Shown here in pieces: positions 24,201 to 38,400 of a DNA stretch of 64,000 bases. The notes under the pieces are model-generated. The model was given only the letters and a program-made list of their open reading frames with translations, had not been told where the DNA came from and searched no databases. The stretch is from Parietaria judaica (lineage: Eukaryota; Streptophyta; Magnoliopsida; Rosales; Urticaceae). Positions within the stretch are counted from its first letter, which is position 1. Every line of letters starts with the position of its first letter. The stretch lies in NCBI GenBank assembly GCA_954871525.1, contig OX940864.1, positions 5,202,001-5,266,000 on the forward strand. Reading direction: 5' to 3'. The position numbers and the translations under genes were made by a program.

Positions 24201-27200
24201 AAATGTAAAATAAAGAAATGCTATAGAAAATGCTATAGCATTTCCTATGGCATTTCTCGTCAACAATTTAATCCTTGCATATTTTTGCATGAGAACTCTT
24301 GTTATATTCAAATTCCAATGTATAAGCCCTAATATCATTATTTTTTTCAATTGGTTCAAAATTTAAAGTTGTAAAAAATGTAAAATAAAGAAACGCTATA
24401 TGAAATGCTATAGCATTTCCTATGGCATTTCACGACAACAATTTAATCCTTGCATATTTTTGCATGAGAACTCTTCTTATATTCAAATTCAAATGTATAA
24501 GCCCTAAAATCATTATTTTTTCAATTGGTTCGAAATTTAAGGTTGTAAAAAATGTAAAATAAAGAAATGCTATAGGAAATGCTATAGCATTTCCTATGGC
24601 ATTTCTCGTCAACAATTTAATCCTTGCATATTTTTGCATGAGAACTCTTGTTATATTCATATTCCAATGTATAAGCCCTAAAATCATTATTTTTTCAATT
24701 GGTTCGAAATTTAAGGTTGTAAAAAATGTAAAATAAAGAAATGCTATAGGAAATGCTATAGCATTTCCTATGGCATTTCTCGTCAACAATTTAATCCTTG
24801 CATATTTTTGCATGAGAACTCTTGTTATATTCAAATTCCAATGTATAAGCCCTAAAATCATTATTTTTTCAATTGATTCGAAATTTTAGGTCACAAACAA
24901 TGTAAAATAAAGAAATGCTATAGGAAATGCTATAGCATTTCCTATTGCATTTCTCGTCAACAATTTAATCCTTGCATATTTTTGCATGAGAACTCTTGTT
25001 ATATTCAAATTCCAATGTATAAGCCCTAATATCATTATTTTTTCAATTGGTTCAATATATAAGGTTGTAAAAAATGTAAAATAAAGAAATGCTATAGGAA
25101 ATGCTATAGCATTTCCTATGGCATTTCACGTCAAAAATTTAATCCTTGCATATTTTTGCATGAGAACTCTTGTTATATTTATATTACAATGTATAAGCCC
25201 TAAAATCATTATTTTTTCAATTGGTTCGAAATTTAAGGTTGTAAAAAATGTAAAATAAAGAAATGCTATAGGAAATGCTATAGCATTTAGCATTTAGCAT
25301 TTCCTATGGCATTTCTCGTCAACAATTTAATCCTTGCATATTTTTGCATGAAGACTCTTGTTATATTAAAATTCCAATGTATAAGCCCTAAAATCATTAT
25401 TTTTTCAATTGGTTCAAAATTTAAGGTTGTAAAAAATGTAAAATAAAGAAATGCTATAGAAAATGCTATAGCATTTCCTATGGCATTTCTCGTCAACAAT
25501 TTAATCCTTGCATATTTTTGCATGAGAACTCTTGTTATATTCAAATTCCAATTTATAAGCCCTAATATCATTATTTTTTTCAATTGGTTCAAAATTTAAA
25601 GTTGTAAAAAATGTAAAATAAAGAAACGCTATATGAAATGCTATAGCATTTCCTATGGCATTTCTCGACAACAATTTAATCCTTGCATATTTTTGCATGA
25701 GAACTCTTCTTATATTCAAATTCAAATGTATAAGCCCTAAAATCATTATTTTTTCAATTGGTTCGAAATTTAAGGTTGTAAAAAATGTAAAATAAAGAAA
25801 TGCTATAGGAAATGCTATAGCATTTCCTATGGCATTTCTCGTCAACAATTTAATCCTTGCATATTTTTGCATGAGAACTCTTGTTATATTCATATTCCAA
25901 TGTATAAGCCCTAAAATCATTATTTTTTCAATTGGTTCGAAATTTAAGGTTGTACAAAATGTAAAATAAAGAAATGCTATAGGAAATGCTATAGCATTTC
26001 CTATGGCATTTCTCGTCAACAATTTAATCCTTGCATATTTTTGCATGAGAACTCTTTTTATATTCAAATTCCAATGTATAAGCCCTAAAATCATTATTTT
26101 TTCAATTGATTCGAAATTTTAGGTCGTAAACAATGTAAAATAAAGAAATGCTATAGGAAATGCTATAGCATTTCCTATTGCATTTCTCGTCAACAATTTA
26201 ATCCTTGCATATTTTTGCATGAGAACTCTTGTTATATTCAAATTCCAATGTATAAGCCCTAATATCATTATTTTTTCAATTGGTTCAATATATAAGGTTG
26301 TAAAAAATGTAAAATAAAGAAATGCTATAGGAAATGCTATAGCATTTCCTATGGCATTTCACGTCAAAAATTTAATCCTTGCATATTTTTGCATGAGAAC
26401 TCTTGTTATATTTATATTACAATGTATAAGCCCTAAAATCATTATTTTTACAATTGGTTCGCAATTTAAGGTTGTAAAAAATGTAAAATAAAGAAATGCT
26501 ATAGGAAATGCTATAGCATTTAGCATTTAGCATTTCCTATGGCATTTCTCGTCAACAATTTAATCCTTGCATATTTTTGCATGAAGACTCTTGTTATATT
26601 AAAATTCCAATGTATAAGCCCTAAAATCATTATTTTTTCAATTGGTTCAAAATTTAAGGTTGTAAAAAATGTAAAATAAAGAAATGCTATAGAAAATGCT
26701 ATAGCATTTCCTATGGCATTTCTCGTCAACAATTTAATCCTTGCATATTTTTGCCTGAGAACTCTTGTTATATTCAAATTCCAATTTATAAGCCCTAATA
26801 TCATTATTTTTTTCAATTGGTTCAAAATTTAAAGTTGTAAAAAATGTAAAATAAAGAAACGCTATATGAAATGCTATAGCATTTCCTATGGCATTTCTCG
26901 ACAACAATTTAATCCTTGCATATTTTTGCATGAGAACTCTTCTTATATTCAAATTCAAATGTATAAGCCCTAAAATCATTATTTTTTCAATTGGTTCGAA
27001 ATTTAAGGTTGTAAAAAATGTAAAATAAAGAAATGCTATAGGAAATGCTATAGCATTTCCTATGGCATTTCTCGTCAACAATTTAATCCTTGCATATTTT
27101 TGCATGAGAACTCTTGTTATATTCATATTCCAATGTATAAGCCCTAAAATCATTATTTTTTCAATTGGTTCGAAATTTAAGGTTGTAAAAAATGTAAAAT

Positions 27201-29833
27201 AAAGAAATGCTATAGGAAATGCTATAGCATTTCCTATGGCATTTCTCGTCAACAATTTAATCCTTGCATATTTTTGCATGAGAACTCTTTTTATATTCAA
27301 ATTCCAATGTATAAGCCCTAAAATCATTATTTTTTCAATTGATTCGAAATTTTAGGTCGTAAACAATGTAAAATAAAGAAATGCTATAGGAAATGCTATA
27401 GCATTTCCTATTGCATTTCTCGTCAACAATTTAATCCTTGCATATTTTTGCATGAGAACTCTTGTTATATTCAAATTCCAATGTATAAGCCCTAATATCA
27501 TTATTTTTTCAATTGGTTCAATATATAAGGTTGTAAAAAATGTAAAATAAAGAAATGCTATAGGAAATGCTATAGCATTTCCTATGGCATTTCACGTCAA
27601 CAATTTAATCCTTGCATATTTTTGCATGAGAACTCTTGTTATATTTATATTACAATGTATAAGCCCTAAAATCATTATTTTTTCAATTGGTTCGAAATTT
27701 AAGGTTGTAAAAAATGTAAATAAAGAAATGCTATAGGAAATGCTATAGCATTTAGCATTTAGCATTTCCTATGGCATTTCTCGTCAACAATTTAATCCTT
27801 GCATATTTTTGCATGAAGACTCTTGTTATATTAAAATTCCAATGTATAAGCCCTAAAATCATTATTTTTTCAATTGGTTCAAAATTTAAGGTTGTAAAAA
27901 ATGTAAAATAAAGAAATGCTATAGAAAATGCTATAGCATTTCCTATGGCATTTCTCGTCAACAATTTAATCCTTGCATATTTTTGCATGAGAACTCTTGT
28001 TATATTCAAATTCCAATGTATAAGCCCTAATATCATTATTTTTTTCAATTGGTTCAAAATTTAAAGTTGTAAAAAATGTAAAATAAAGAAACGCTATATG
28101 AAATTCTATAGCATTTCCTATGGCATTTCTCGACAACAATTTAATCCTTGCATATTTTTGCATGAGAACTCTTCTTATATTCAAATTCAAATGTATAAGC
28201 CCTAAAATCATTATTTTTTCAATTGGTTCGAAATTTAAGGTTGTAAAAAATGTAAAATAAAGAAATGCTATAGGAAATGCTATAGCATTTCCTATGGCAT
28301 TTCTCGTCAACAATTTAATCCTTGCATATTTTTGCATGAGAACTCTTGTTATATTCATATTCCAATGTATAAGCCCTAAAATCATTATTTTTTCAATTGG
28401 TTCGAAATTTAAGGTTGTAAAAAATGTAAAATAAAGAAATGCTATAGGAAATGCTATAGCATTTCCTATGGCATTTCTCGTCAACAATTTAATCCTTGCA
28501 TATTTTTGCATGAGAACTCTTGTTATATTCAAATTCCAATGTATAAGCCCTAAAATCATTATTTTTTCAATTGATTCGAAATTTTAGGTCACAAACAATG
28601 TAAAATAAAGAAATGCTATAGGAAATGCTATAGCATTTCCTATTGCATTTCTCGTCAACAATTTAATCCTTGCATATTTTTGCATGAGAACTCTTGTTAT
28701 ATTCAAATTCCAATGTATAAGCCCTAATATCATTATTTTTTCAATTGGTTCGAAATTTAAGGTTGTAAAAAATGTAAAATAAAGAAATGCTATAGGAAAT
28801 GCTATAGCATTTCCTATGGCATTTCTCGTCAACAATTTAATCCTTGCATATTTTTGCATGAGAACTCTTGTTATATTCATATTCCAATGTATAAGCCCTA
28901 AAATCATTATTTTTTCAATTGGTTCGAAATTTAAGGTTGTAAAAAATGTAAAATAAAGAAATGCTATAGGAAATGCTATAGCATTTCCTATGGCATTTCT
29001 CGTCAACAATTTAATCCTTGCATATTTTTGCATGAAGACTCTTGTTATATTAAAATTCCAATGTATAAGCCCTAAAATCATTATTTTTTCAATTGGTTCA
29101 AAATTTAAGGTTGTAAAAAATGTAAAATAAAGAAATGCTATAGCATTTCCTATGGCATTTCTCGTCAACAATTTAATCCTTGCATATTTTTGCATGAGAA
29201 CTCTTGTTATATTCAAATTCCAATTTATATGCCCTAATATCATTATTTTTTTCAATTGGTTCAAAATTTAAAGTTGTAAAAAATGTAAAATAAAGAAACG
29301 CTATATGAAATGCTATAGCATTTCCTATGGCATTTCTCGACAACAATTTAATCCTTGCATATTTTTGCATGAGAACTCTTCTTATATTCAAATTCAAATG
29401 TATAAGCCCTAAAATCATTATTTTTTCAATCGGTTCGAAATTTAAGGTTGTAAAAAATGTAAAATAAAGAAATGCTATAGGAAATGCTATAGCATTTCCT
29501 ATGGCATTTCTCGTCAACAATTTAATCCTTGCATATTTTTGCATGAGAACTCTTGTTATATTCATATTCCAATGTATAAGCCCTAAAATCATTATTTTTT
29601 CAATTGGTTCGAAATTTAAGGTTGTAAAAAATGTAAAATAAAGAAATGCTATAGGAAATGCTATAGCATTTCCTATGGCATTTCTCGTCAACAATTTAAT
29701 CCTTGCAGATTTTTGCATGAGAACTCTTGTTATATTCAAATTCCAATGTATAAGCCCTAAAATCATTATTTTTTCAATTGATTCGAAATTTTAGGTCGTA
29801 AACAATGTAAAATAAATAAATGCTATAGGAAAT
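21239..29833 (+). repeat. Seven-monomer higher-order repeat, 1,233-bp unit
   Basis: The marker GCATGAAGACTC recurs at 21,465, 22,880, 24,113, 25,346, 26,579, 27,811 and 29,030, giving spacings of 1,415, 1,233, 1,233, 1,233, 1,232 and 1,219. The unit is seven monomers (1,218 bp) plus a 14-bp palindrome expansion plus one extra T in a T-tract. The 1,415 interval carries one extra, slightly short monomer near 22,640-22,820. The 1,219 interval lacks the expansion. Unit-to-unit changes such as CTTGTTATATTC against CTTTTTATATTC show that the copies are near-identical but not clones. The next marker, at 30,251, lies in the following duplication. Confidence 0.92.
24049..24069 (+). repeat. AGCATTT triplication at the palindrome centre (example)
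   Basis: The heptamer AGCATTT, normally single just right of the dyad centre, is present three times in a row, adding 14 bp. The same expansion starts at 21,401, 22,634, 22,816, 24,049, 25,282, 26,515, 27,747, 30,187 and 31,756. It breaks the palindrome symmetry and shifts any reading frame. Its fixed position in each higher-order unit shows that it arose once and was then spread with the unit. Confidence 0.93.
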
Positions 29834-32712
29834 GCTATAGCATTTCCTATTGCATTTCTCGTCAACAATTTAATCCTTGCATATTTTTGCATGAGAACTC
29901 TTGTTATATTCAAATTCCAATGTATAAGCCCTAATATCATTATTTTTTCAATTGGTTCAATATATAAGGTTCTAAAAAATGTAAAATAAAGAAATGCTAT
30001 AGGAAATGCTATAGCATTTCCTATGGCATTTCACGTCAACAATTTAATCCTTGCATATTTTTGCATGAGAACTCTTGTTATATTTATATTACAATGTATA
30101 AGCCCTAAAATCATTATTTTTTCAATTGGTTCGAAATTTAAGGTTGTAAAAAATGTAAAATAAAGAAATGCTATAGGAAATGCTATAGCATTTAGCATTT
30201 AGCATTTCCTATGGCATTTCTCGTCAACAATTTAATCCTTGCATATTTTTGCATGAAGACTCTTGTTATATTAAAATTCCAATGTATAAGCCCTAAAATC
30301 ATTATTTTTTCAATTGATTCGAAATTTTAGGTCGTAAACAATGTAAAATGAATAAATGCTATAGGAAATGCTACCTATGGCATTTCTCGTCAACAATTTA
30401 ATCCTTTCATATTTTTGCATGAGAACTCTTGTTATATTCAAATTCCAATGTATAAGCCCTAAAATCATTATTTTTTCAATTGGTTCGACTTTTAGGTCGT
30501 AAACAATGTAAAATAAAGAAATGCTATAGGAAATGCTAGCATTTCCTATGGAATTTAAAGTCAACAATTTAATCCTTGAATATTTTTGCGTTAGAACGCT
30601 TGTAAAATTAAAGTTCCAATGTATAAGCCCTAAAATCATTATTTTTTCAATTGGTTCGAATTTTAAGGTTGTAAAAAATGTAAAATAAAGAAATGCTATA
30701 GAAAATGCTATAGCATTTCCTATGGCATTTCTCGTCAACAATTTAATCCTTGCATATTTTTGCATGAGAACTCTTGTTATATTCAAATTCCAATGTATAA
30801 GCCTTAATATCATTATTTTTTCAATTGGTTCGAAATTTAAGGTTGTAAAAAATGTAAAATAAAGAAATGCTATAAGAAATGCTATAGCATTTCCTATGGC
30901 ATTTCTCGTCAACAATTTAATCCTTGCATATTTTTACATGAGAACTCTTGTTATATTCAAATTCCAATGTATAAGCCCTAAAATCATTATTTTTTCAATT
31001 GGTTCGAAATTTAAGGTTGTAAAAAATGTAAAATAAAGAAATGCTATAGGAAATGCTATAGCATCTCCTATGGCATTTCTCGTCAACAATTTAATCCTTG
31101 CATATTTTTGCATGAGAACTCTTGTTATATTCAAATTCCAATGTATAAGCCTTAATATCATTATTTTTTCAATTGGTTCGAAATTTAAGGTTGTAAAAAA
31201 TGTAAAATAAAGAAATGCTATAAGAAATGCTATAGCATTTCCTATGGCATTTCTCGTCAACAATTTAATCCTTGCAAATTTTTGCATGAGAACTCTTGTT
31301 ATATTCAAATTCCAATGTATAAGCCCTAAAATCATTATTTTTTCAATTGGTTCGAATTTTAAGGTTGTAAAAAATGTAAAATAAAGAAATGCTATAGAAA
31401 ATGCTATAGCATTTCCTATTGCATTTCTCGTCAACAATTTAATCCTTGCATATTTTTGCATGAGAACTCTTGTTATATTCAAATTCCAATGTATAAGCCC
31501 TAATATCATTATTTTTTCAATTGGTTCAATATATAAGGTTCTAAAAAATGTAAAATAAAGAAATGCTATAGGAAATGCTATAGCATTTCCTATGGCATTT
31601 CACGTCAACAATTTAATCCTTGCATATTTTTGCATGAGAACTCTTGTTATATTTATATTACAATGTATAAGCCCTAAAATCATTATTTTTTCAATTGGTT
31701 CGAAATTTAAGGTTGTAAAAAATGTAAAATAAAGAAATGCTATAGGAAATGCTATAGCATTTAGCATTTAGCATTTCCTATGGCATTTCTCGTCAACAAT
31801 TTAATCCTTGCATATTTTTGCATGAAGACTCTTGTTATATTAAAATTCCAATGTATAAGCCCTAAAATCATTATTTTTTCAATTGATTCGAAATTTTAGG
31901 TCGTAAACAATGTAAAATGAATAAATGCTATAGGAAATGCTACCTATGGCATTTCTCGTCAACAATTTAATCCTTTCATATTTTTGCATGAGAACTCTTG
32001 TTATATTCAAATTCCAATGTATAAGCCCTAAAATCATTATTTTTTCAATTGGTTCGACTTTTAGGTCGTAAACAATGTAAAATAAAGAAATGCTATAGGA
32101 AATGCTAGCATTTCCTATGGAATTTAAAGTCAACAATTTAATCCTTGAATATTTTTGCGTTAGAACGCTTGTAAAATTAAAGTTCCAATGTATAAGCCCT
32201 AAAATCATTATTTTTTCAATTGGTTCGAATTTTAAGGTTGTAAAAAATGTAAAATAAAGAAATGCTATAGAAAATGCTATAGCATTTCCTATGGCATTTC
32301 TCGTCAACAATTTAATCCTTGCATATTTTTGCATGAGAACTCTTGTTATATTCAAATTCCAATGTATAAGCCTTAATATCATTATTTTTTCAATTGGTTC
32401 GAAATTTAAGGTTGTAAAAAATGTAAAATAAAGAAATGCTATAAGAAATGCTATAGCATTTCCTATGGCATTTCTCGTCAACAATTTAATCCTTGCATAT
32501 TTTTACATGAGAACTCTTGTTATATTCAAATTCCAATGTATAAGCCCTAAAATCATTATTTTTTCAATTGGTTCGAAATTTAAGGTTGTAAAAAATGTAA
32601 AATAAAGAAATGCTATAGGAAATGCTATAGCATCTCCTATGGCATTTCTCGTCAACAATTTAATCCTTGCATATTTTTGCATGAGAACTCTTGTTATATT
32701 CAAATTCCAATG
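29834..32712 (+). repeat. Block duplication, period 1,569 bp
   Basis: About 29,834-31,143 matches about 31,403-32,712 at a constant offset of 1,569 bp. Shared markers include GGTTCTAAAAAATG (29,971 and 31,540 regions), the AGCATTT triplication (30,187 and 31,756) and GCGTTAGAACGC (30,589 and 32,158). I saw no differences between the two copies where I compared them. Between them lie about 260 bp of other monomers. Both copies begin with sequence typical of the 1,233-bp unit and then switch to sequence related to the 10.8-11.4 kb block, so the unit looks chimeric. Confidence 0.88.
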
Positions 32713-33325
32713 TACAAGCCCTAAAATCTAGATTTTTTCAATTGGTTTGACTTTTAGGTCGTAAACAATGTAAAATAAAGAAATGCTATAGGAAATGCTA
32801 TAGTATTTCCTATGGAATTTAACGTCAACAATTTAATCCTTGCATATTTTTGCATGAGAACGCTTGTAATATTAAAATTCCAATGTATAAGCCCTAAAAT
32901 CGTTATTTTTTCAATTGGTTCGACTTTTAGGTCGTAAACAATGTAAAATAAAGAGATGCTATAGGAAATGCTATAGCATTTCGTATGGAATTTAACGTCA
33001 ACAATTTAATCCTTGCATATTTTTGCATGAGAACGCTTGTAATATTAAAATTCCAATGTATAAGCCCAAAAATCATTATTTTTTCAATTGGTTCGAAATT
33101 TAAGGTTGTAAAAAATGTAAAATAAAGAAATGCTATAGGAAATGCTATAGCATTTCCTATGGCATTTCTCGTCAACAATTTAATCCTTGCATATTTTTGC
33201 ATGAGAACTCTCGTTATATTCAAATTCCAATGTATAAGCCCTAAAATCATTATTTTTTCAATTGGTTAGAAATTTAAGGTTGCAAAAAATGTAAAATAAA
33301 GAAATGCTATAGGAAATGCTATAGC
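32713..33325 (+). repeat. Monomers related to the 11.4-11.9 kb block
   Basis: The rare string AAATCTAGATTTTTTC near 32,725 and the following TTTGACTTTTAGGTCG and CGTTATTTTTTC variants match the order seen near 11,460-11,690 and 13,190-13,420, over 19 kb away. Small differences (for example fewer Ts) show the two are older relatives than the tandem 1,731-bp copies. Confidence 0.75.
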
Positions 33326-35410
33326 ATTTCCTATGGCATTTCTCGTCAACAATTTAATCCTCGCATATTTTTGCATGAGAACTCTTCTTATATTCAAATT
33401 CTAGTGTATAAGCTTTAAAATCATAGTTTTTTCAATTGGTTCGAAATTTAAATTTGTAAAAAATGTAAAATAAAGAAATGCTATGGGAAATGCTATAGCA
33501 TTTCCTATGGCATTTCTCGTCAATAAGTTAATCCTTGCATATTTTTGCATGAGAACTCTTGTTATATTCAAATTCCAATGTATAAGCCCTAAAATCATTA
33601 TTTTTTCAATTGGTTCAAAATTTAAGGTTGTAAAAAATGTCAAATAAAGAAATGCTATAGGAAATGCTATAGCATTTCCTATGGCATTTCTCGTCAACAA
33701 TTTAATCCTTGCATATTTTTGCATGAGAACTCTTGTTATATTCAAATTCCAATGTATAAGCCCTAAAATATTTATTTTTTTAATTGGTTCGAAATTTAAG
33801 GTAGTAAAAAATGTAAAATAAAGAAATTCTATAAGAAATTCTATAGCATTTCCTATGGCTTTTCTCGTCAACAATTTAATCCTTGCACATTTTTGCATGA
33901 GAACTCTTGTTATATTTAATATCCAATGTATAAGCCCTAAAATCATTATTTTTTCAATTGGTTCGATATTTAAGGTTGTAAAAAATGTCAAATAAAGAAA
34001 TGCTATAGGAAATGCTACAGCTTTTCCTATGGAATTTCTCGTCAACAATTTAATCCTTGCATATTTTTGCATGAGAACTCTTGTTATATTCAAATTCCAA
34101 TGTATAAGCCCTAATATCATTATTTTTTCAATTGGTTCAATATATAAGGTTGTAAAAAATGTAAAATAAAGAAATGCTATAGGAAATGCTATAGCATTTC
34201 CTATGGCATTTGTCGTCAACAATTTAATCCTTGCATATTTTTGCATGAGAACTCTTGTTATATTCAAATTCCAATGTATAAGCCCTAAAATAGTTATTTT
34301 TTCAATTGGTTCAAAATTTAAGGTTGTAAAAAATGTCAAATAAAGAAATGCTATAGGAAATGCTATAGCATTTCCTATGGCATTTCTCGTCAACAATTTA
34401 ATCCTTGCATATTTTTGCATGAGAACTCTTGTAATATTCAAATTCCAATGTATAAGCCCTAAAATCTTTATTTTTTCAATTGGTTCGAAATTTAAGGTTG
34501 TAAAAAATGTAAAATAAAGAAATGCTATAGGAAATGCTATAGCATTTCCTATGGCATTTCTCGTCAACAATTTAATCCTTGCATATTTTTGCATGAGAAC
34601 TCTTGTTATATTCAAATTCCAATGTATAAGCCCTAAAATCGTTATTTTTTCAATTGATTTGAAATTGTAGGTCGTAAACAATGTAAAATAAAGAAATGCT
34701 ATAGGAAATGCTATAGCATTTCCTATGGCATTTCTCGTCAACAATTTAATCCTTGCATATTTTTGCATGAGAACGCTTGTAATATTCAATTTCCAATGTA
34801 TAAGCCCTAATATCATTATTTTTTCAATTGGTTCAAAATTTAAGGTTGTAAAAAATGTAAAATAAAGAAACGCTATATGAAATGCTATATCATTTCCTAT
34901 GGCATTTCTCGTCAACAATTTAATCCTTGCATATTTTTGCATGAGAACTCTTGTTATATTCAAATTCAAATGTATAAGCCCTAATATCATTATTTTTTTC
35001 AATTGGTTCGAAATTTAAGGTTGTAAAAAATGTAAAATAAAGAAATGCTATAGAAAATGCTATAGCATTTCCTATGGCATTTCTCGTCAACAATTCAATC
35101 CTTGCATATTTTTGCATGAGAACTCTTGTTATATTCAAATTCCAATGTATAAGCCCTAATATCATTATTTTTTCAATTGGTTCAAAATTTAAGGTTGTAA
35201 AAAATGTAAAATAAAGAAATGCTATAGGAAATGCTATAGCATTTCCTATGGCATTTCTCGTCAACAATTTAATCCTTGCATATTTTTGCATGAGAACTCT
35301 TGTTATATTATAATTCCAATGTATAAGCCCTAAAATCATTATTTTTTATATTGGTTCGAAATTTAAGGTTGTAAAAAATGTAAAATAAAGAAATTCTATA
35401 GGAAATTTTA
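33326..35410 (+). repeat. Long-range duplicated block, copy 1
   Basis: This ~2.1-kb stretch recurs about 8,863 bp to the right. Anchors are CCTCGCATATTTTTGC (33,359 and 42,222), AGCTTTAAAATCATA (near 33,411 and 42,274), GCTACAGCTTTTCC (near 34,014) and AAACGCTATATGAAATG (34,871 against 43,735). It holds twelve monomers and, in this copy, a 533-codon minus-strand open frame (33,401-35,002). Three internal monomers differ in type from copy 2 although the total length is nearly the same. Confidence 0.88.
33401..35002 (-). other. 533-codon open frame within satellite; not called as a gene
   Basis: About nine 58-residue repeats are open here because no frame-shifting indel falls in the palindromes of this block. 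The long-range copy at 42.2-44.3 kb has the same sequence apart from single-base changes, one exchanged monomer and an extra T near 42,896. There the frame is split in two (42,105-42,854 and 42,817-43,866), so it was not preserved after duplication. I treat it as a chance result of repeat geometry. Confidence 0.8.
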
Positions 35411-38400
35411 TAGCATTTTATTTCTCGTCAACAATTTAATCCTTGCATATTTTTGCATGAGAACTCTTGTTATATTCAAATTCAAATGTATAAGCCCTAA
35501 AATCATTATTTTTTTCAATTGGTTCAAAATTTAAGGTTGTAAAAAATGTAAAATAAAGAAATGCTATAGGAAATGCTATAGCATTTCCTATGGCATTTCT
35601 CGTCAACAATTTAATCCTTGCATATTTTTGCATGAGAACTCTTGTTATATTATAATTCCAATGTATAAGCCCTAAAATCATTATTTTTTATATTGGTTCG
35701 AAATTTAAGGTTGTAAAAAATGTAAAATAAAGAAATTCTATAGGAAATTTTATAGCATTTCCTATGGCATTTCTCGTCAACAATTTAATCCTTGCATATT
35801 TTTGCATGAGAACTCTTGTAATATTGAAATTCCAATGTATAAGCCCTAAAATCTTTATTTTTTCAATTGGTTAGAAATTTAAGGTTGCAAAAAATGTAAA
35901 ATAAAGAAATGCTATAGGAAATGCTATGGCATTTCTCGTCAACAATTTAATCCTTGCATATTTTTGCATGAGAACGCTTGTAATATTAAAATTCCAATGT
36001 ATAAGCCCTTAAATCATTATTTTTTCAATTGGTTCAAAATTTAAGGTTGTAAAAAATGTAAAATAAAGAAATGCTATAGAAAATGCTATAGCATTTCCTA
36101 TGGCATTTCTCGTCAACAATTTAATCCTTGCATATTTTTGCATGAGAACTCTTGTTATATTCAATTTCCAATGTATAAGCCCTAATATCATTATTTTTTC
36201 AATTGGTTCGAAATTTAAGGTTGTAAAAAATGTAAAATAAAGAAATGCTATAGAAAATGCTATAGCATTTCCTATGGCATTTCTCGTCAACAATTCAATC
36301 CTTGAATATTTTTGCATGAAAACTCTTGTTATATTGAAATTCCAATGAATAAGCCCTAATATCATTATTTTTTCAATTGGTTCAAAATTTAAGGTTGTAA
36401 AAAATGTAAAATAAAGAAATGCTATAGGAAATGCTATAGCATTTCCTATGGCATTTCTCGTCAACAATTTAATCCTTGCATATTTTTGCATGAGAACTCT
36501 TGTTATATTATAATTCCAATGTATAAGCCCTAAAATCATTATTTTTTATATTGGTTCGAAATTTAAGGTTGTAAAAAATGTAAAATAAAGAAATTCTATA
36601 GGAAATTTTATAGCATTTCCTATGGCATTTCTCGTCAACAATTTAATCCTTGCATATTTTTGCATGAGAACTCTTGTTATATTCAAATTCAAATGTATAA
36701 GCCCTAAAATCATTATTTTTTTCAATTGGTTCAAAATTTAAGGTTGTAAAAAATGTAAAATAAAGAAATGCTATAGGAAATGCTATAGCATTTCCTATGG
36801 CATTTCTCGTCAACAATTTAATCCTTGCATATTTTTGCATGAGAACTCTTGTTATATTATAATTCCAATGTATAAGCCCTAAAATCATTATTTTTTATAT
36901 TGGTTCGAAATTTAAGGTTGTAAAAAATGTAAAATAAAGAAATTCTATAGGAAATTTTATAGCATTTCCTATGGCATTTCTCGTCAACAAATTAATCCTT
37001 GCATATTTTTGCATGAGAACTCTTGTAATATTCAAATTCCAATGTATAAGCCCTAAAATCTTTATTTTTTCAATTGGTTAGAAATTTAAGGTTGCAAAAA
37101 AAGTAAAATAAAGAAATGCTATAGGAAATGCTATAGCATTTCCTATGGCATTTCTCGTCAACAATTTAATCCTTGCATATTTTTGCATGAGAACGCTTGT
37201 AATATTAAAATTCCAATGTATAAGCCCTTAAATCATTATTTTTTCAATTGGTTCAAAATTTAAGGTTGTAAAAAATGTAAAATAAAGAAATGCTATAGAA
37301 AATGCTATAGCATTTCCTATGGCATTTCTCGTCAACAATTTAATCCTTGCATATTTTTGCATGAGAACTCTTGTTATATTCAATTTCCAATGTATAAGCC
37401 CTAATATCATTATTTTTTCAATTGGTTCGAAATTTAAGGTTGTAAAAAATGTAAAATAAAGAAATGCTATAGAAAATGCTATAGCATTTCCTATGGCATT
37501 TCTCGTCAACAATTCATTCCTTGAATATTTTTGCATGAGAACTCTTGTTATATTGAAATTCCAATGTATAAGCCCTAATATCATTATTTTTTCAATTGGT
37601 TCAAAATTTAAGGTTGTAAAAAATGTAAAATAAAGAAATGCTATAGGAAATGCTATAGCATTTCCTATGGCATTTCTCGTCAACAATTTAATCCTTGCAT
37701 ATTTTTGCATGAGAACTCTTGTTATATTATAATTCCAATGTATAAGCCCTAAAATCATTATTTTTTATATTGGTTAGAAATTTAAGGTTGTAAAAAATGT
37801 AAAATAAAGAAATTCTATAGGAAATTTTATAGCATTTCCTGTGGCATTTCTCGTCAACAATTTAATCCTTGCATATTTTTGCATGAGAACTCTTGTTATA
37901 TTCAAATTCAAATGTATAAGCCCTAAAATCATTATTTTTTTCAATTGGTTCAAAATTTAAGGTTGTAAAAAATGTAAAATAAAGAAATGCTATAGGAAAT
38001 GCTATAGCATTTCCTATGGCATTTCTCGTCAACAATTTAATCCTTGCATATTTTTGCATGAGAACTCTTGTTATATTATAATTCCAATGTATAAGCCCTA
38101 AAATCATTATTTTTTATATTGGTTCGAAATTTAAGGTTGTAAAAAATGTAAAATAAAGAAATTCTATAGGAAATTTTATAGCATTTCCTATGGCATTTCT
38201 CGTCAACAATTTAATCCTTGCATATTTTTGCATGAGAACTCTTGTAATATTCAAATTCCAATGTATAAGCCCTAAAATCTTTATTTTTTCAATTGGTTAG
38301 AAATTTAAGGTTGCAAAAAAAGTAAAATAAAGAAATGCTATAGGAAATGCTATAGCATTTCCTATGGCATTTCTCGTCAACAATTTAATCCTTGCATATT

